Positions 51,027 through 59,324 of a DNA stretch of 64,000 nucleotides are shown here, piece by piece. This DNA is from Rhizobium sp. BK376 (lineage in GTDB: Bacteria; Pseudomonadota; Alphaproteobacteria; Rhizobiales; Rhizobiaceae). The stretch covers positions 1-64,000 of the forward strand of contig NZ_SLZG01000024.1 in NCBI RefSeq assembly GCF_004341625.1, in the 5' to 3' direction. A program made the position numbers and the translations under genes. The notes under the pieces are model-generated. The model worked only from the letters and a program-made list of their open reading frames with translations. It was not told the DNA's origin and ran no database searches. Each line of letters opens with the position of its first letter. Position 1 is the stretch's first letter.

Positions 51027-51404
51027 GGTGGTCTCCGTCTGGTAGGCCGCGCCTCTCGCGGCCTGACGGCGAACCTGGTCACGCGGTCCGAGGCCGGAAC
51101 CGCAAGCAAAGCGCAGCGGCCCAGCGAAGCGCCGGGCGGCGGAAGAAGGGTTTCTTGGCCCGCGAGGAATGACGGGCCATCGCATCGGCCCGAAAAGTGG
51201 GAACCGGTTTTCGGAAGCGCCGATGCGTGAAAACGGCCAGGCAGGGGAAGAAACCCGATCGACCCGCTGAAGGCCCGGAGGCCCGCGTGGTAAGGGTCGC
51301 CTCTCGGCAGGCCCGCGGGCGCGCGCCTCAACACGGGGGGAGACGCCCTCGACCGCCCGTCACCCACGTCGCAGCAATCCCGCCTCCCTTTCCGATAAGC
51401 CTCA
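51027..51404. other. GC-rich intergenic stretch
   Basis: Frames crossing it have no family character. It separates the DUF2493 and Toprim genes and must hold the DUF2493 promoter. No clear hairpin terminator is seen. Confidence 0.35.
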
Positions 51405-52451
51405 TCAGGGAAGGAAGGCCATCGCATCGTCCGGCGTGAGTTGAGCCCTGAGGCTTGCGGTCAGCCGGTCGGGACCCAGCCAGCGCAGATCCTCGTTGAA
51501 GTCGCCGAGCTCCGGCGACAGCACCAGCGGCAGAATCCCGCAGTCCCTTGCCCTGCGGCTCAATCCCTCGATCCCGTGGCGACCGGCGGCATCCGCGTCG
51601 GCGCCGATGTAGAGGCGATGACATCCCAAGGGGAAACGGAAGGCGGCAAGGTGATTGGCCGTCAGGGCGGCTACGATCGGCATGTCGGGCATCACGTGTG
51701 AGAGCGACAGCATGGTTTCGAGGCCCTCCCCGGCCGCCATTACGGGGATAGGTGCATTCACAGGAAAGCGGAAGCGGACGCCATTACCGAGCAACCGGCC
51801 GAGCGCGCGGCGCGGACCGTCGACGTTCGCCTTGCCGACTCCGTCAGCGTCGTGCTCAGGAGACAAATAGGTGCGGTGCACGCCGGTAATTACTCCGGCG
51901 TCATCGGTGACGACCGCAACCAGAGCCGGATAGCTGGTCGTTCGGCCCATGACGAGATCGCGATAGTAGCAGGACGGATGGAACCGCAGCGCCGCATGGG
52001 TGGACGCCCGCAGGATACCGCGCCGGCGCAGATAAGCGTCGGCAAGCGTGCCGGCCAGAGGTTGCGTCATCCGAAACAGACGCCGCGCCCGTTCAGCCGT
52101 GGGCCGTTGGACCAGCGCGGGATGACCGGCGTCGGTCCTGTGAGAGAACACCCGCTCTGGCTGGGGCAGGCTGAGAAAATGCCGCACCTCCTCGGCAACG
52201 TCACGGAAATCGACGAGACCGCAGGTCTCGCGGACGAGATCGAGCAGATCGCCGAACTGACCCGTCGCCGAATCGGTCCATCGACCGGCGCGCGGACCGA
52301 CCAGATGCACGTAGAGCGACCGGCCCTTGTTGTTGCCGACATCGCCGACAAGCCAGTAATTGCCAGCCCGACGGCCTGAAGAAAGGTAGTGGCGGCAGAC
52401 CGCCTCCGCGTCCTGCGCGAGACGGCCCGCCAGATCCGAGGCGGAGAGCAT
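51405..52451 (-). CDS. Toprim-domain primase-like protein
   Basis: The product has 348 residues from the ATG at 52451 (MLSASDLAGRLAQDAEAVCR). The N-terminal domain has YLVHLVGPRAGRWTD-like character (DUF7146 type). The Toprim domain is seen in VMAAGEGLETMLSLSHVMPD, with the catalytic Glu, and LYIGADADAAGRHGIEGL, with the DxD pair. Such proteins act as primases for transferred or replicating element DNA. No zinc finger is evident at the N terminus. Confidence 0.82.
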   Translation of the reverse strand: MLSASDLAGRLAQDAEAVCRHYLSSGRRAGNYWLVGDVGNNKGRSLYVHLVGPRAGRWTDSATGQFGDLLDLVRETCGLVDFRDVAEEVRHFLSLPQPERVFSHRTDAGHPALVQRPTAERARRLFRMTQPLAGTLADAYLRRRGILRASTHAALRFHPSCYYRDLVMGRTTSYPALVAVVTDDAGVITGVHRTYLSPEHDADGVGKANVDGPRRALGRLLGNGVRFRFPVNAPIPVMAAGEGLETMLSLSHVMPDMPIVAALTANHLAAFRFPLGCHRLYIGADADAAGRHGIEGLSRRARDCGILPLVLSPELGDFNEDLRWLGPDRLTASLRAQLTPDDAMAFLP

Positions 52452-52464
52452 GGGCAGACCTCTC

Positions 52465-53106
52465 TCATGACCGGAGCGCGACATCGATGAGGCGACGAAG
52501 CAGCATCAGATTGAACAGGAAAGCCGCAACCTCATCGGTGACAGGCACGGAGAAACGAAGCTTCCAATTGATCATCTCCGAGAACCGGCCGATCGACCCC
52601 AGCCAGTCGCGCATCTCATCGGTGAAGCCTGTCAGTTTTATACGGAACTCGTTCATGACGCGCACGCGGCGGAGCGTCATGTCGCCCGCAAGCCCCATGA
52701 TCGAGGATCCCTCAACAAGCCCTGCGGCTGCAAGAGATGCGACGTCGGCAAGAGGGATCGGCTGCAGGGACTGGCTCTCCTCGGATCGGCGTCTATGGGT
52801 CACCTTCGCCAGCATCGCGAGCGTCGACTGGGGAGACTGGGTTCGGGATACGACCGCGCGGCATTTGCGCAGAAACAGGACCTGGGCGATCTCAGTCACT
52901 TCGTAGGCGTCTTTCCAGAGCCAGAGGCCCCGGGCGTCGCTGTCGCCGAGGGCCTCGATCATGATCTGTCGCAGGTCACCTGTGGAGACGATCTGCTCCA
53001 GTCGCGATGTGATTCGACCGGCAGCCTCCATAAGTGCTCCAGCGCGGGTTTTGGTCTCGAGACGCGGAGAGGTGGAAACGGTGTGAGCATGCGAGATAAT
53101 ATTCAT
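52465..53106 (-). CDS. Hypothetical conjugative-element protein
   Basis: The product has 213 residues from the ATG at 53106 (MNIISHAHTVSTSPRLETKT). It is helical, with the C-terminal block RVRVMNEFRIKLTGFTDEMR and WKLRFSVPVTDEVAAFLFNL. I do not recognise a family. It is 13 bases upstream of the Toprim gene and very probably in the same operon, so a replication-related role is possible. Confidence 0.65.
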   Translation of the reverse strand: MNIISHAHTVSTSPRLETKTRAGALMEAAGRITSRLEQIVSTGDLRQIMIEALGDSDARGLWLWKDAYEVTEIAQVLFLRKCRAVVSRTQSPQSTLAMLAKVTHRRRSEESQSLQPIPLADVASLAAAGLVEGSSIMGLAGDMTLRRVRVMNEFRIKLTGFTDEMRDWLGSIGRFSEMINWKLRFSVPVTDEVAAFLFNLMLLRRLIDVALRS

Positions 53107-53250
53107 CGAAGGATGCTCCGAAAGAGAGGGGGAATAGGGTCTGCCCAAGTGCTCTCGTCCGAATTTCGGGAGGATGAGAACTTGCGGCGTGAGGCGTGGG
53201 ATGTGATCGTTGAAGTCTGCTGGCGATCGTCAGCGCCTAGATCGTCGGAC

Positions 53251-53484
53251 CTACGATGAAGCCAGCGGGATCTTTTGGCTCCGGCGTGCGTCGTCGGGGT
53301 TGCCGTCGGCAAGATGGCCGAATGGCGTGAAGACGTCTTCCCCGTCCCTGGGGCCGACTGCGCAGGGCACGTAACGTGGCTCGCGGGTAACGGCATCGCG
53401 GCATTCCATGAGAGCAAGATTGCCGTCGGACGCGGCGGGCAGCAGCGTGTCGAAGTTTGTGCGGGCATGATCTGGGATAGCCAT
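53251..53484 (-). CDS. DUF6117-like small protein
   Basis: The product has 77 residues from the ATG at 53484: MAIPDHARTNFDTLLPAASD, then GNLALMECRDAVTREPRYVP and a TPFGHLADGNP block. The pattern is that of small proteins placed next to DUF932 genes in rhizobial elements, which I recall as DUF6117. The last 10 residues look non-native, so the C terminus may be altered by an indel. An intrinsic terminator-like hairpin lies just upstream. Confidence 0.6.
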   Translation of the reverse strand: MAIPDHARTNFDTLLPAASDGNLALMECRDAVTREPRYVPCAVGPRDGEDVFTPFGHLADGNPDDARRSQKIPLASS

Positions 53485-53506
53485 TGGGTGCTCCAGACAA
53501 AATGAT

Positions 53507-53525
53507 GCCCGGCGCTTGACCGGGC
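53507..53525 (-). terminator. Hairpin ahead of the DUF6117-like gene
   Basis: GCCCGG (53507-53512) pairs with CCGGGC (53520-53525). Read on the minus strand it is followed by ATCATTTTG. It lies between the DUF932 stop and the next start and probably ends the DUF932 transcript. Confidence 0.6.
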
Positions 53526-53589
53526 TGCAGGATGAGGACGATGGGGTTCGCAAGCGCGGCCGGGTCTGAGCCAGGCGCGCGTGACCCTG

Positions 53590-54780
53590 TCAGGCGGCGC
53601 TCTCGAGCAGCTTCTTCGCCTTGCCTTCGAGTTCGAGACGCGTGTCCTGATTGGTCTTGGTGCGCGCCAGCGCGGTGATGCCCTGTACGAAATCGAAGAT
53701 CGATGCCGGCGGCCGTCCTTCCTCCGACAGTACCAGGTCGATAACCCTGCCGGTCTCGCCTTTCGAGAGGCCGCGCCGACGCAGGAAGGTCTCCCGGTCG
53801 TCGTCGTTGCGCGCGACGATCCGCTCGCGCGCCGCCTTGATGCCGGCGATGAAGGGCGCAGGCGACGAATTGGCGAAGCTGCTCAGCGCCGGTGCTGCTT
53901 CATGCGCGAAACGTTGTGCGGCAAACTTCGAATGGCGAATGGTGATCTCCTCGAAATTCTCCGTGCCCCACAGGTTGCGGTTAGCGCAGACCGCCCGCAG
54001 ATAGAACGAGGCAATGCCGAGCGTCTTCGATCCGACCTCCGAGTTCCAGGCATAGAAGCCGCGGAAGTAAAGGTCCGGATCGCCGTTCGGCAATCGTCCA
54101 GCTTCGATCGGATGGGTGTCGTCAACCAGGAACAGGAAGACGTCGCGGTCGCTGGCATAGAGCGTGGTCGTGTCCTTGGTGATGTCGACAAACGGATTGT
54201 GGGTCATCGTCGTCCAATCGAGAACGCCCGGTACTTTCCACATGGTGTCTCCGGTGCCATTACCGGCGATCCTCATCACCGCCGACACGAGTTCGTGGTC
54301 CCAGATGCGGCCGTATTCCGGTCCAGTGACGGCTCTCAGCTCAAGCCGGCCATCATCCATCTCAAGCGTCTTGACCAGCTCGGCACGGTGATTGAGCAGG
54401 CCGTGCTGCAGATTGATCGCAGCCAACGGCGCTGGCAGTTGCCGCATATAGGTGGCGGGGGCGCCGACAAGACTGCAAAGCTGGCCGTAGCTCCAGTGGG
54501 TCGGTGCAATCGCTTGGCGCTGACCGGGCAGGAGGAGTCCGAGCCGTTCGGCGTTGTCGCGGGTTGCGTCGACGCGGATCGCGGCACTCTCGATCGTACG
54601 GGCATGGGTGCGCTCGGCTCGGGATCGGACGGTATCGTAGAGATCGGTCAGCGACAGGAATCGTTCGTCGTCGGGGCGCGAAAACCATTCCGACGAAATG
54701 CGGCCGATCCGCTCGCCGCGGGAAATATCGACCTTAAATGGCGAACGGGCAGACGGGCTGTTGGAGGTGAGAGAGGTCAT
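53590..54780 (-). CDS. DUF932-family protein
   Basis: The product has 396 residues from the ATG at 54780, with AAGGAGAAAG upstream. The DUF932 pattern is clear: SYGQLCSLVGAPATYMRQLP, LRAVTGPEYGRIWDHELVSA, FYAWNSEVGSKTLGIASFYL and RAVCANRNLWG. The family is common on plasmids, phages and conjugative elements and is sometimes linked to single-stranded DNA handling, without proven activity. A GC-rich hairpin precedes it. Confidence 0.87.
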   Translation of the reverse strand: MTSLTSNSPSARSPFKVDISRGERIGRISSEWFSRPDDERFLSLTDLYDTVRSRAERTHARTIESAAIRVDATRDNAERLGLLLPGQRQAIAPTHWSYGQLCSLVGAPATYMRQLPAPLAAINLQHGLLNHRAELVKTLEMDDGRLELRAVTGPEYGRIWDHELVSAVMRIAGNGTGDTMWKVPGVLDWTTMTHNPFVDITKDTTTLYASDRDVFLFLVDDTHPIEAGRLPNGDPDLYFRGFYAWNSEVGSKTLGIASFYLRAVCANRNLWGTENFEEITIRHSKFAAQRFAHEAAPALSSFANSSPAPFIAGIKAARERIVARNDDDRETFLRRRGLSKGETGRVIDLVLSEEGRPPASIFDFVQGITALARTKTNQDTRLELEGKAKKLLESAA

Positions 54781-54803
54781 AGGCTTTCTCCTTAAAGCGG
54801 AAA

Positions 54804-54822
54804 CCCGACGCGATGGCCGGGC
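54804..54822 (-). terminator. Hairpin ahead of the DUF932 gene
   Basis: CCCG at 54804-54807 pairs with CGGG at 54819-54822 around ACGCGATGGC. The text closely matches the stronger hairpin at 55534-55551. On the minus strand it is followed by TTTCCGC and then the DUF932 ribosome-binding site. Confidence 0.5.
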
Positions 54823-54853
54823 GAGGTTGAGGAATATCTGGGGAAAAAACGGA

Positions 54854-55510
54854 TCAATCGGAAGCCAGCCGGCGTTGCGCCGACCGGATCGCCGAGAGCG
54901 CCGCCTGCAATTCGGCGCTTCCGACCGCATCGGAAAGGTCCATCGTGGTTGCGATGGACAGACACGCGGCGTGGACCTCATCGTCGGTCACCGCCTCAGG
55001 TGCTAAACCCTGAAAGCTCGAGTCGACATCGAGCACTGCGATGATTGCGTCGCGCACGCGATGCTCCTGCAGCCTGACCAGGACGTGGGAAGGCTTTGGT
55101 GGGTCGACCGGCTCTTCGGGATCCGGGTCTCCGCCGAGAATGGCTTCTCCTCGAGCGATCGCCCAGGCAGATCGGGCGAGCCAATCAGGCGACGGTCGCC
55201 GGGCCGCATTGATATCATCGAACAGGATCTTCAACAGACCGAGCAGGATCTCGAAATGACGGGCCCGGCGCTGGACAGGTTCGTCGAATTGCGGGGGGAT
55301 CTGGACTGACGAACCCATGTAGGCTGCATGTGCGCCGTTCCAGATGCCGGTGACATGAATTGGACCGGAGGAATCGACGTCCTTCTCGGCTATATCCCAA
55401 CTGTCATCCTCGATGGCAGCACGGCACGCCGCGTCCAGTGTGTCGGCCGCGTGGGTGCGATGCCGGAAGACCGGCAGATGATAGGTAGTCTCGATGGTGA
55501 ATTCGGGCAT
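54854..55510 (-). CDS. Hypothetical conjugative-element protein
   Basis: The product has 218 residues from the ATG at 55510 (MPEFTIETTYHLPVFRHRTH) with CAGGAGGC upstream. The first 85 residues look like a small beta/alpha domain (SSGPIHVTGIWNGAHAAYMG). The rest is helical with a PDPEEPVDPPKP linker. I do not know a family name. Its place between ParB-like and DUF932 genes is standard for these elements. Confidence 0.65.
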   Translation of the reverse strand: MPEFTIETTYHLPVFRHRTHAADTLDAACRAAIEDDSWDIAEKDVDSSGPIHVTGIWNGAHAAYMGSSVQIPPQFDEPVQRRARHFEILLGLLKILFDDINAARRPSPDWLARSAWAIARGEAILGGDPDPEEPVDPPKPSHVLVRLQEHRVRDAIIAVLDVDSSFQGLAPEAVTDDEVHAACLSIATTMDLSDAVGSAELQAALSAIRSAQRRLASD

Positions 55511-55530
55511 AAGTGCCTCCTGAAACGGAA

Positions 55531-55556
55531 AAACCCGGCGCGATGGCCGGGCTGTT
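55531..55556 (-). terminator. Intrinsic terminator ahead of the 54854 gene
   Basis: CCCGGC (55534-55539) pairs with GCCGGG (55546-55551). On the minus strand the stem is followed by GTTTTTCCG. It lies 24 bases before the next start codon and should end transcription from the ParB-like gene. Confidence 0.7.
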
Positions 55557-55616
55557 TGCAAAGAAGACCCGACCGCAATTGCGATCGGGTCAGGCCGCGG
55601 TGTTATGCTTTTGAAA

Positions 55617-57743
55617 TTATTCGCCAGCGGCGAAACGCTCTCCGTCGACCCCACGACCGGTCTCGCCGGACTGATCGCGCGATGTTTCCGACGCGTCGAG
55701 CAGGGATGCCGGCAGGTCCTGAACTTCCACGGTCTCAGCGCGATCGGGCTCGGCGGCGTCATCTTCGACAGCGCCGCGATCGCTGATGCCAACCACCACC
55801 GTCGTGCGAAGCGGTTCCGGTAACCACCTGCTGCCTGTCATCAGCCGCTCTGCCTCGCGGGCCATGTCTGTCCTCTTGAGATGGCCGATCAGTTCCGCTG
55901 CCTGGTGACCCTTTGCCTCGCGAACCGCCTGCAGGATTCGGGCCTTTGTGACCCGACCGAGATAGTTGTTGACGGTCGGCGTCCACCCAGCTTCCACCAT
56001 GTCAAAACCGATAGAGCGGGCCAGCTGCTCAGCGTGGGCGATCGCCCGGGTGCGCTTGTTCCAGGGTTCGATCACCGCGTTCAGCGAAAGCGACGCGCAA
56101 TGGGCAAACAGCGCCTGCCGGCTGACCTCGTCGAGCCTGATCAGGAAATCCCAAAGGTCATTGGGATCCTTGGGGAGATCCTGGCCCCAGGCTTCGTGTC
56201 GCTGATCGATCTCCTTGGCCCAGACTGTATCGCCGAGCCCCGGCGTCTGGGTGAAGCGAGCGCTCTGCAGCGTCACCTCCAGGCAAGAATCCGATCCGTA
56301 GACGTAGAAGGACTTGAGGACAAAGGCATAAAGGACCGCGATAAAGGCGATGACAGGATCGTTCGCGAGCGCATTGCGCAAAGCAACCGTGCGCGCCGCC
56401 GTGAGATCGAGAATCAGGCGATCCGGAAGCGGCTTGATCGTTTCGTCCTCGTCGTCCGGTTGGGTGTCATCGCCGCCGACGGCGCCGGTTACCGGAAGAT
56501 CACTGCCATGATCGTCACGATCGTGACCGACATCAGCCGGCGGATCGGTCTCATCCTTCGGTTCATCTTCGGGCAGCACGAAGCCTCGCTCGATCTTAAG
56601 CTCGCCACTGGCGCCGAGCGAGACGAAGAGACCGCCCAGGGCGACCTCCTGCGGATCGAACACATATGGCCGGCCGTTGAGCCGGTCGAGTTCGCTGCCA
56701 AGCTCCTCGAGCTTCTGTTCGGTCGCTGCCGAGTACACGTCCGCCGTCGCATATTCTGCGTCGAGCTTGTCGTACTCGGCACGGACGGCGTCGCAGCGCG
56801 CCAGTTCGTCTTCCCTCATCTCGGCCTGCTCGCCGTAGAAGCGGCGCAGGCCGGATGTGTGGCCATAGGGAAAATCGAAGGCGGCTTCGACCCATTTCCA
56901 GCCTTCGCTCATCTTGATCGCCTCGGCGTCAGCTTTCAGCTTTTCCATCACGAGTTGCTCCAGGAGCGCCGGATCCTGCAGCCATCCGCCCTGATCCTGC
57001 TCGAACAGATCGCGCATGGTCACACCACCGGCCGCTTCATAGGCTTCGATGCCGACATAGACGGCGCGGCGGTCGCTGGCGCGGATTGCGGTTTCGGTCA
57101 GCAGTCGGCGGATGTAATAGGGCTCCCGGCTATGGGAGCGCGAGATCGCGTCCCATACCTGCTCCTGGCGAACATGGTCGTTGGTGATCGAGAACGCCAT
57201 GATCTGTTCGAGCGTCATCTCGTCTTCGGCATAGAGATCGAGAAGCCGCGGTGAGACGGAGGCCAGTCGCAGGCGCCGCCTGACGGTACCAACCGAGACG
57301 AAGAAGCGTGCCGCGATCTCCTCCTCGCCAAGCCCCTGCTCGCGCAAGGTCTGGAAAGCCCGGAATTGATCGAGTGGGTGCAAGCTGACGCGCTGAAGGT
57401 TTTCGGCGAGCGAGTCCTCCACCTCGAGCGTCTCGCCCTTACTGACGATGCACGGGACACCCGCAGTCTTTGCCAGACGCTTCTGCGCGATCAGGCGTTC
57501 AAGGGCGCGATAGCGACGACCGCCGGCAGGAATACGATAGATTCCGGTCTCGTTGCCGTCGCCGTCGAGTTCGGGACGGACGTTGAGGCTGGTCAGCAGA
57601 CCGCGATGGGCGATGTCTTCCGCCAGGTCCTCGATCGAGATGCCCGCCTTGATCTTGCGGACGTTCTGCTGGCTGAGCACCAGCTTGTTGAACGGGATAT
57701 CCCGGGCTGCACTGAGGGTAATTTTCTCCATAGCCTGAGCCAT
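55617..57743 (-). CDS. Large ParB/Spo0J-type protein
   Basis: The product has 708 residues from the ATG at 57743. The N-terminal ParB nuclease-like domain shows LSQQNVRKIKAGISIEDLAE and IYRIPAGGRRYRALERLI, with an ENLQRVSLHPLDQFRAF block. A helix-turn-helix follows (EEIAARFFVSVGTVRRRLRL). The 450-residue C-terminal part is special to the element-borne form and contains acidic linkers. It may segregate the element or regulate transfer; no parA lies next to it. Confidence 0.87.
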   Translation of the reverse strand: MAQAMEKITLSAARDIPFNKLVLSQQNVRKIKAGISIEDLAEDIAHRGLLTSLNVRPELDGDGNETGIYRIPAGGRRYRALERLIAQKRLAKTAGVPCIVSKGETLEVEDSLAENLQRVSLHPLDQFRAFQTLREQGLGEEEIAARFFVSVGTVRRRLRLASVSPRLLDLYAEDEMTLEQIMAFSITNDHVRQEQVWDAISRSHSREPYYIRRLLTETAIRASDRRAVYVGIEAYEAAGGVTMRDLFEQDQGGWLQDPALLEQLVMEKLKADAEAIKMSEGWKWVEAAFDFPYGHTSGLRRFYGEQAEMREDELARCDAVRAEYDKLDAEYATADVYSAATEQKLEELGSELDRLNGRPYVFDPQEVALGGLFVSLGASGELKIERGFVLPEDEPKDETDPPADVGHDRDDHGSDLPVTGAVGGDDTQPDDEDETIKPLPDRLILDLTAARTVALRNALANDPVIAFIAVLYAFVLKSFYVYGSDSCLEVTLQSARFTQTPGLGDTVWAKEIDQRHEAWGQDLPKDPNDLWDFLIRLDEVSRQALFAHCASLSLNAVIEPWNKRTRAIAHAEQLARSIGFDMVEAGWTPTVNNYLGRVTKARILQAVREAKGHQAAELIGHLKRTDMAREAERLMTGSRWLPEPLRTTVVVGISDRGAVEDDAAEPDRAETVEVQDLPASLLDASETSRDQSGETGRGVDGERFAAGE

Positions 57744-57933
57744 GTCGTTTCTCCATGGCGGACCGGCCGGAACCTCTCTCAAGCCTCCTATTCCGCCACA
57801 AACCCCTTGTCCCTCCTCTTCCTCTATTCCGCCGCTTGAACCCAGCCGTAATCCACCGCCGCCAACTGGTTGATCAGCGCCGCCCAACCCGCTATTCGAT
57901 ATTCTTCCTTCGCCGCTGCCCCGGGCGTTTTCG

Positions 57934-58248
57934 ATGAGGTCCCAAGTGATAAAGTCCGAGCTTGCCGCGCTGATTGCCAGTCGAAACCCTCATCTCTATC
58001 ACAACGAGGTGGAACGGATCGTCGAGACGATCCTCGAGGAAATCGCCGAGACCCTCGCACAGGGCGGACGGGTTGAGCTTCGCGGGTTCGGGGTATTTTC
58101 TGTTCGCAACCGCCCATCCCGTTCGGGCCGCAATCCAAGAGACGGCACGTCGGTATTCGTGGAGGAGAAATGGGTCCCTTTTTTTCGGGCTGGCAAGGAA
58201 ATACAGGATCGGTTGAATTCGGCCAATACCGCCTTGTCCGGCGATTAG
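57934..58248 (+). CDS. Integration host factor beta-like protein
   Basis: The product has 104 residues: MRSQVIKSELAALIASRNPH, then VELRGFGVFSVRNRPSRSGR with the NPRDGTSVFVEEKWVPFFRA arm and tail, the complete HU/IHF fold with the IHF-beta type arm. It bends DNA at specific sites. It is divergent from the ParB-like gene with 190 bases between. It could be the chromosomal ihfB or an element-borne copy. Confidence 0.87.
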   Translation: MRSQVIKSELAALIASRNPHLYHNEVERIVETILEEIAETLAQGGRVELRGFGVFSVRNRPSRSGRNPRDGTSVFVEEKWVPFFRAGKEIQDRLNSANTALSGD

Positions 58249-58331
58249 CGCAGGAGTTTGGCTCCAGCTCATCCCCTCCCCGGAAGCCTGTCCGTGAGCA
58301 GCAAGTCCTCTCTGAAGGAAAGCCACCATTG

Positions 58332-58406
58332 TCATGGGGAGGATAGCAGCGCCTGGGTATTCTCCCGTGACAGCTTCCATCCAAAGTCCGCATGTTGTTC
58401 AGTCAT
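58332..58406 (-). CDS. Possible 24-residue peptide gene
   Basis: An ATG at 58404-58406 with a perfect GGAGG six bases upstream starts MTEQHADFGWKLSRENTQAL, which stops after 24 codons at 58332. The strong ribosome-binding site is the only support. It could equally be the truncated start of a lost gene. An ATATCG/CGATAT palindrome at 58464-58480 lies upstream and may be an operator. Confidence 0.3.
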   Translation of the reverse strand: MTEQHADFGWKLSRENTQALLSSP

Positions 58407-58622
58407 TAAGGCCTCCTCAAATGTCATGCCGGGATGGGTCCGGCAGGTTCTTAACCAAGACATATCGTAGTGCGATATAAATCAATGGCGGGGACGATGG
58501 CGTTGCCTCGGTCTCCGGGATGAGCCCTCATCGCTCTTTTCAGATTAATTCAGCAATACCGGACTGAAGTCCGATGGCCTGAAAGGCGAATGTGACAGTA
58601 TGGTCGCCGAAAAGGAATCGTG

Positions 58623-58829
58623 ATGCCCCATATCGAAACTGAATTGCTCGAACCCGAAGGGCTTTATTGGGCAAGGCGAAACACCGCCGGCCCCGTGGAA
58701 GTGGTCCAGGTATCCACAGTCTTTGGCCGGGAGAAGGAATTCCTGACCGTCGCTACTCTGGGCTCAGACGAGCACTATGCGCTTGAGGATTTCGAATTCG
58801 TGGCCGAGATCACACCCCCAAGGTTTTGA
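58623..58829 (+). CDS. Hypothetical 68-residue protein
   Basis: From the ATG at 58623 (AAAAGGAAT upstream) the product reads MPHIETELLEPEGLYWARRN, then EVVQVSTVFGREKEFLTVAT and an acidic end. It looks like a single small beta-sheet domain without signal peptide. No family is recognised. It is monocistronic. Confidence 0.6.
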   Translation: MPHIETELLEPEGLYWARRNTAGPVEVVQVSTVFGREKEFLTVATLGSDEHYALEDFEFVAEITPPRF

Positions 58830-58971
58830 CCACCCCGTCCTCGTATGCAGCTTGGCGCGACGCTGAACTCAGGCGCCAAGCTCGAAAGGTCGAGAAGCAG
58901 ACATAACACAGGCATTCATAACGAGATCGCGGGCCGCGAGCGACGCAAATCGTCAGCGGCCAGCCGATCGT

Positions 58972-59058
58972 TTACATGAGTGAATAGACCAGCACCCCGA
59001 CCGCAGTCCAAAAACCAATGAGCACAAAGGGCATCGCCAGTACCAGAAGCTTTGTCAT
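58972..59058 (-). CDS. Small single-helix membrane protein of 28 residues
   Basis: Reading left from the ATG at 59058 the product is MTKLLVLAMPFVLIGFWTAV followed by GVLVYSLM. CGGAGATC lies at the right distance upstream. The whole peptide is one hydrophobic helix. Small membrane peptides of this kind are often overlooked; expression is not proven. Confidence 0.45.
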   Translation of the reverse strand: MTKLLVLAMPFVLIGFWTAVGVLVYSLM

Positions 59059-59324
59059 TGCGATCTCCGTTTCACCATTTTCAAGATCTAGGGTGACTGC
59101 TCCGAGAAGATATCGGACCGAGGTCTTAAACGAGGGAGACCAAGGCCCCATGGCGATCGGAACCGCAGGCGATGACATTCGGATGGGTTCAGCGCAGCCT
59201 CGATCATGATTTTCGCTTTGTCGCGTGAGTTCGAGGCAAGCGACCGTCATTGACGTCTTGCCGGTGGACTATAAGTTAATTCTGGAATAGCCGGCGAAAG
59301 GCCCGGCGGCACGGGCTGGCTTGC

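Noticed and set aside
53581..54795. 404-residue plus-strand frame opposite DUF932
   Set aside because: Shadow of a conserved DUF932 gene; no start signal or family match.
55881..57254. 457-residue plus-strand frame opposite the ParB-like gene
   Set aside because: Its translation has no motif, while the minus strand has an intact ParB domain and helix-turn-helix; it is a shadow.
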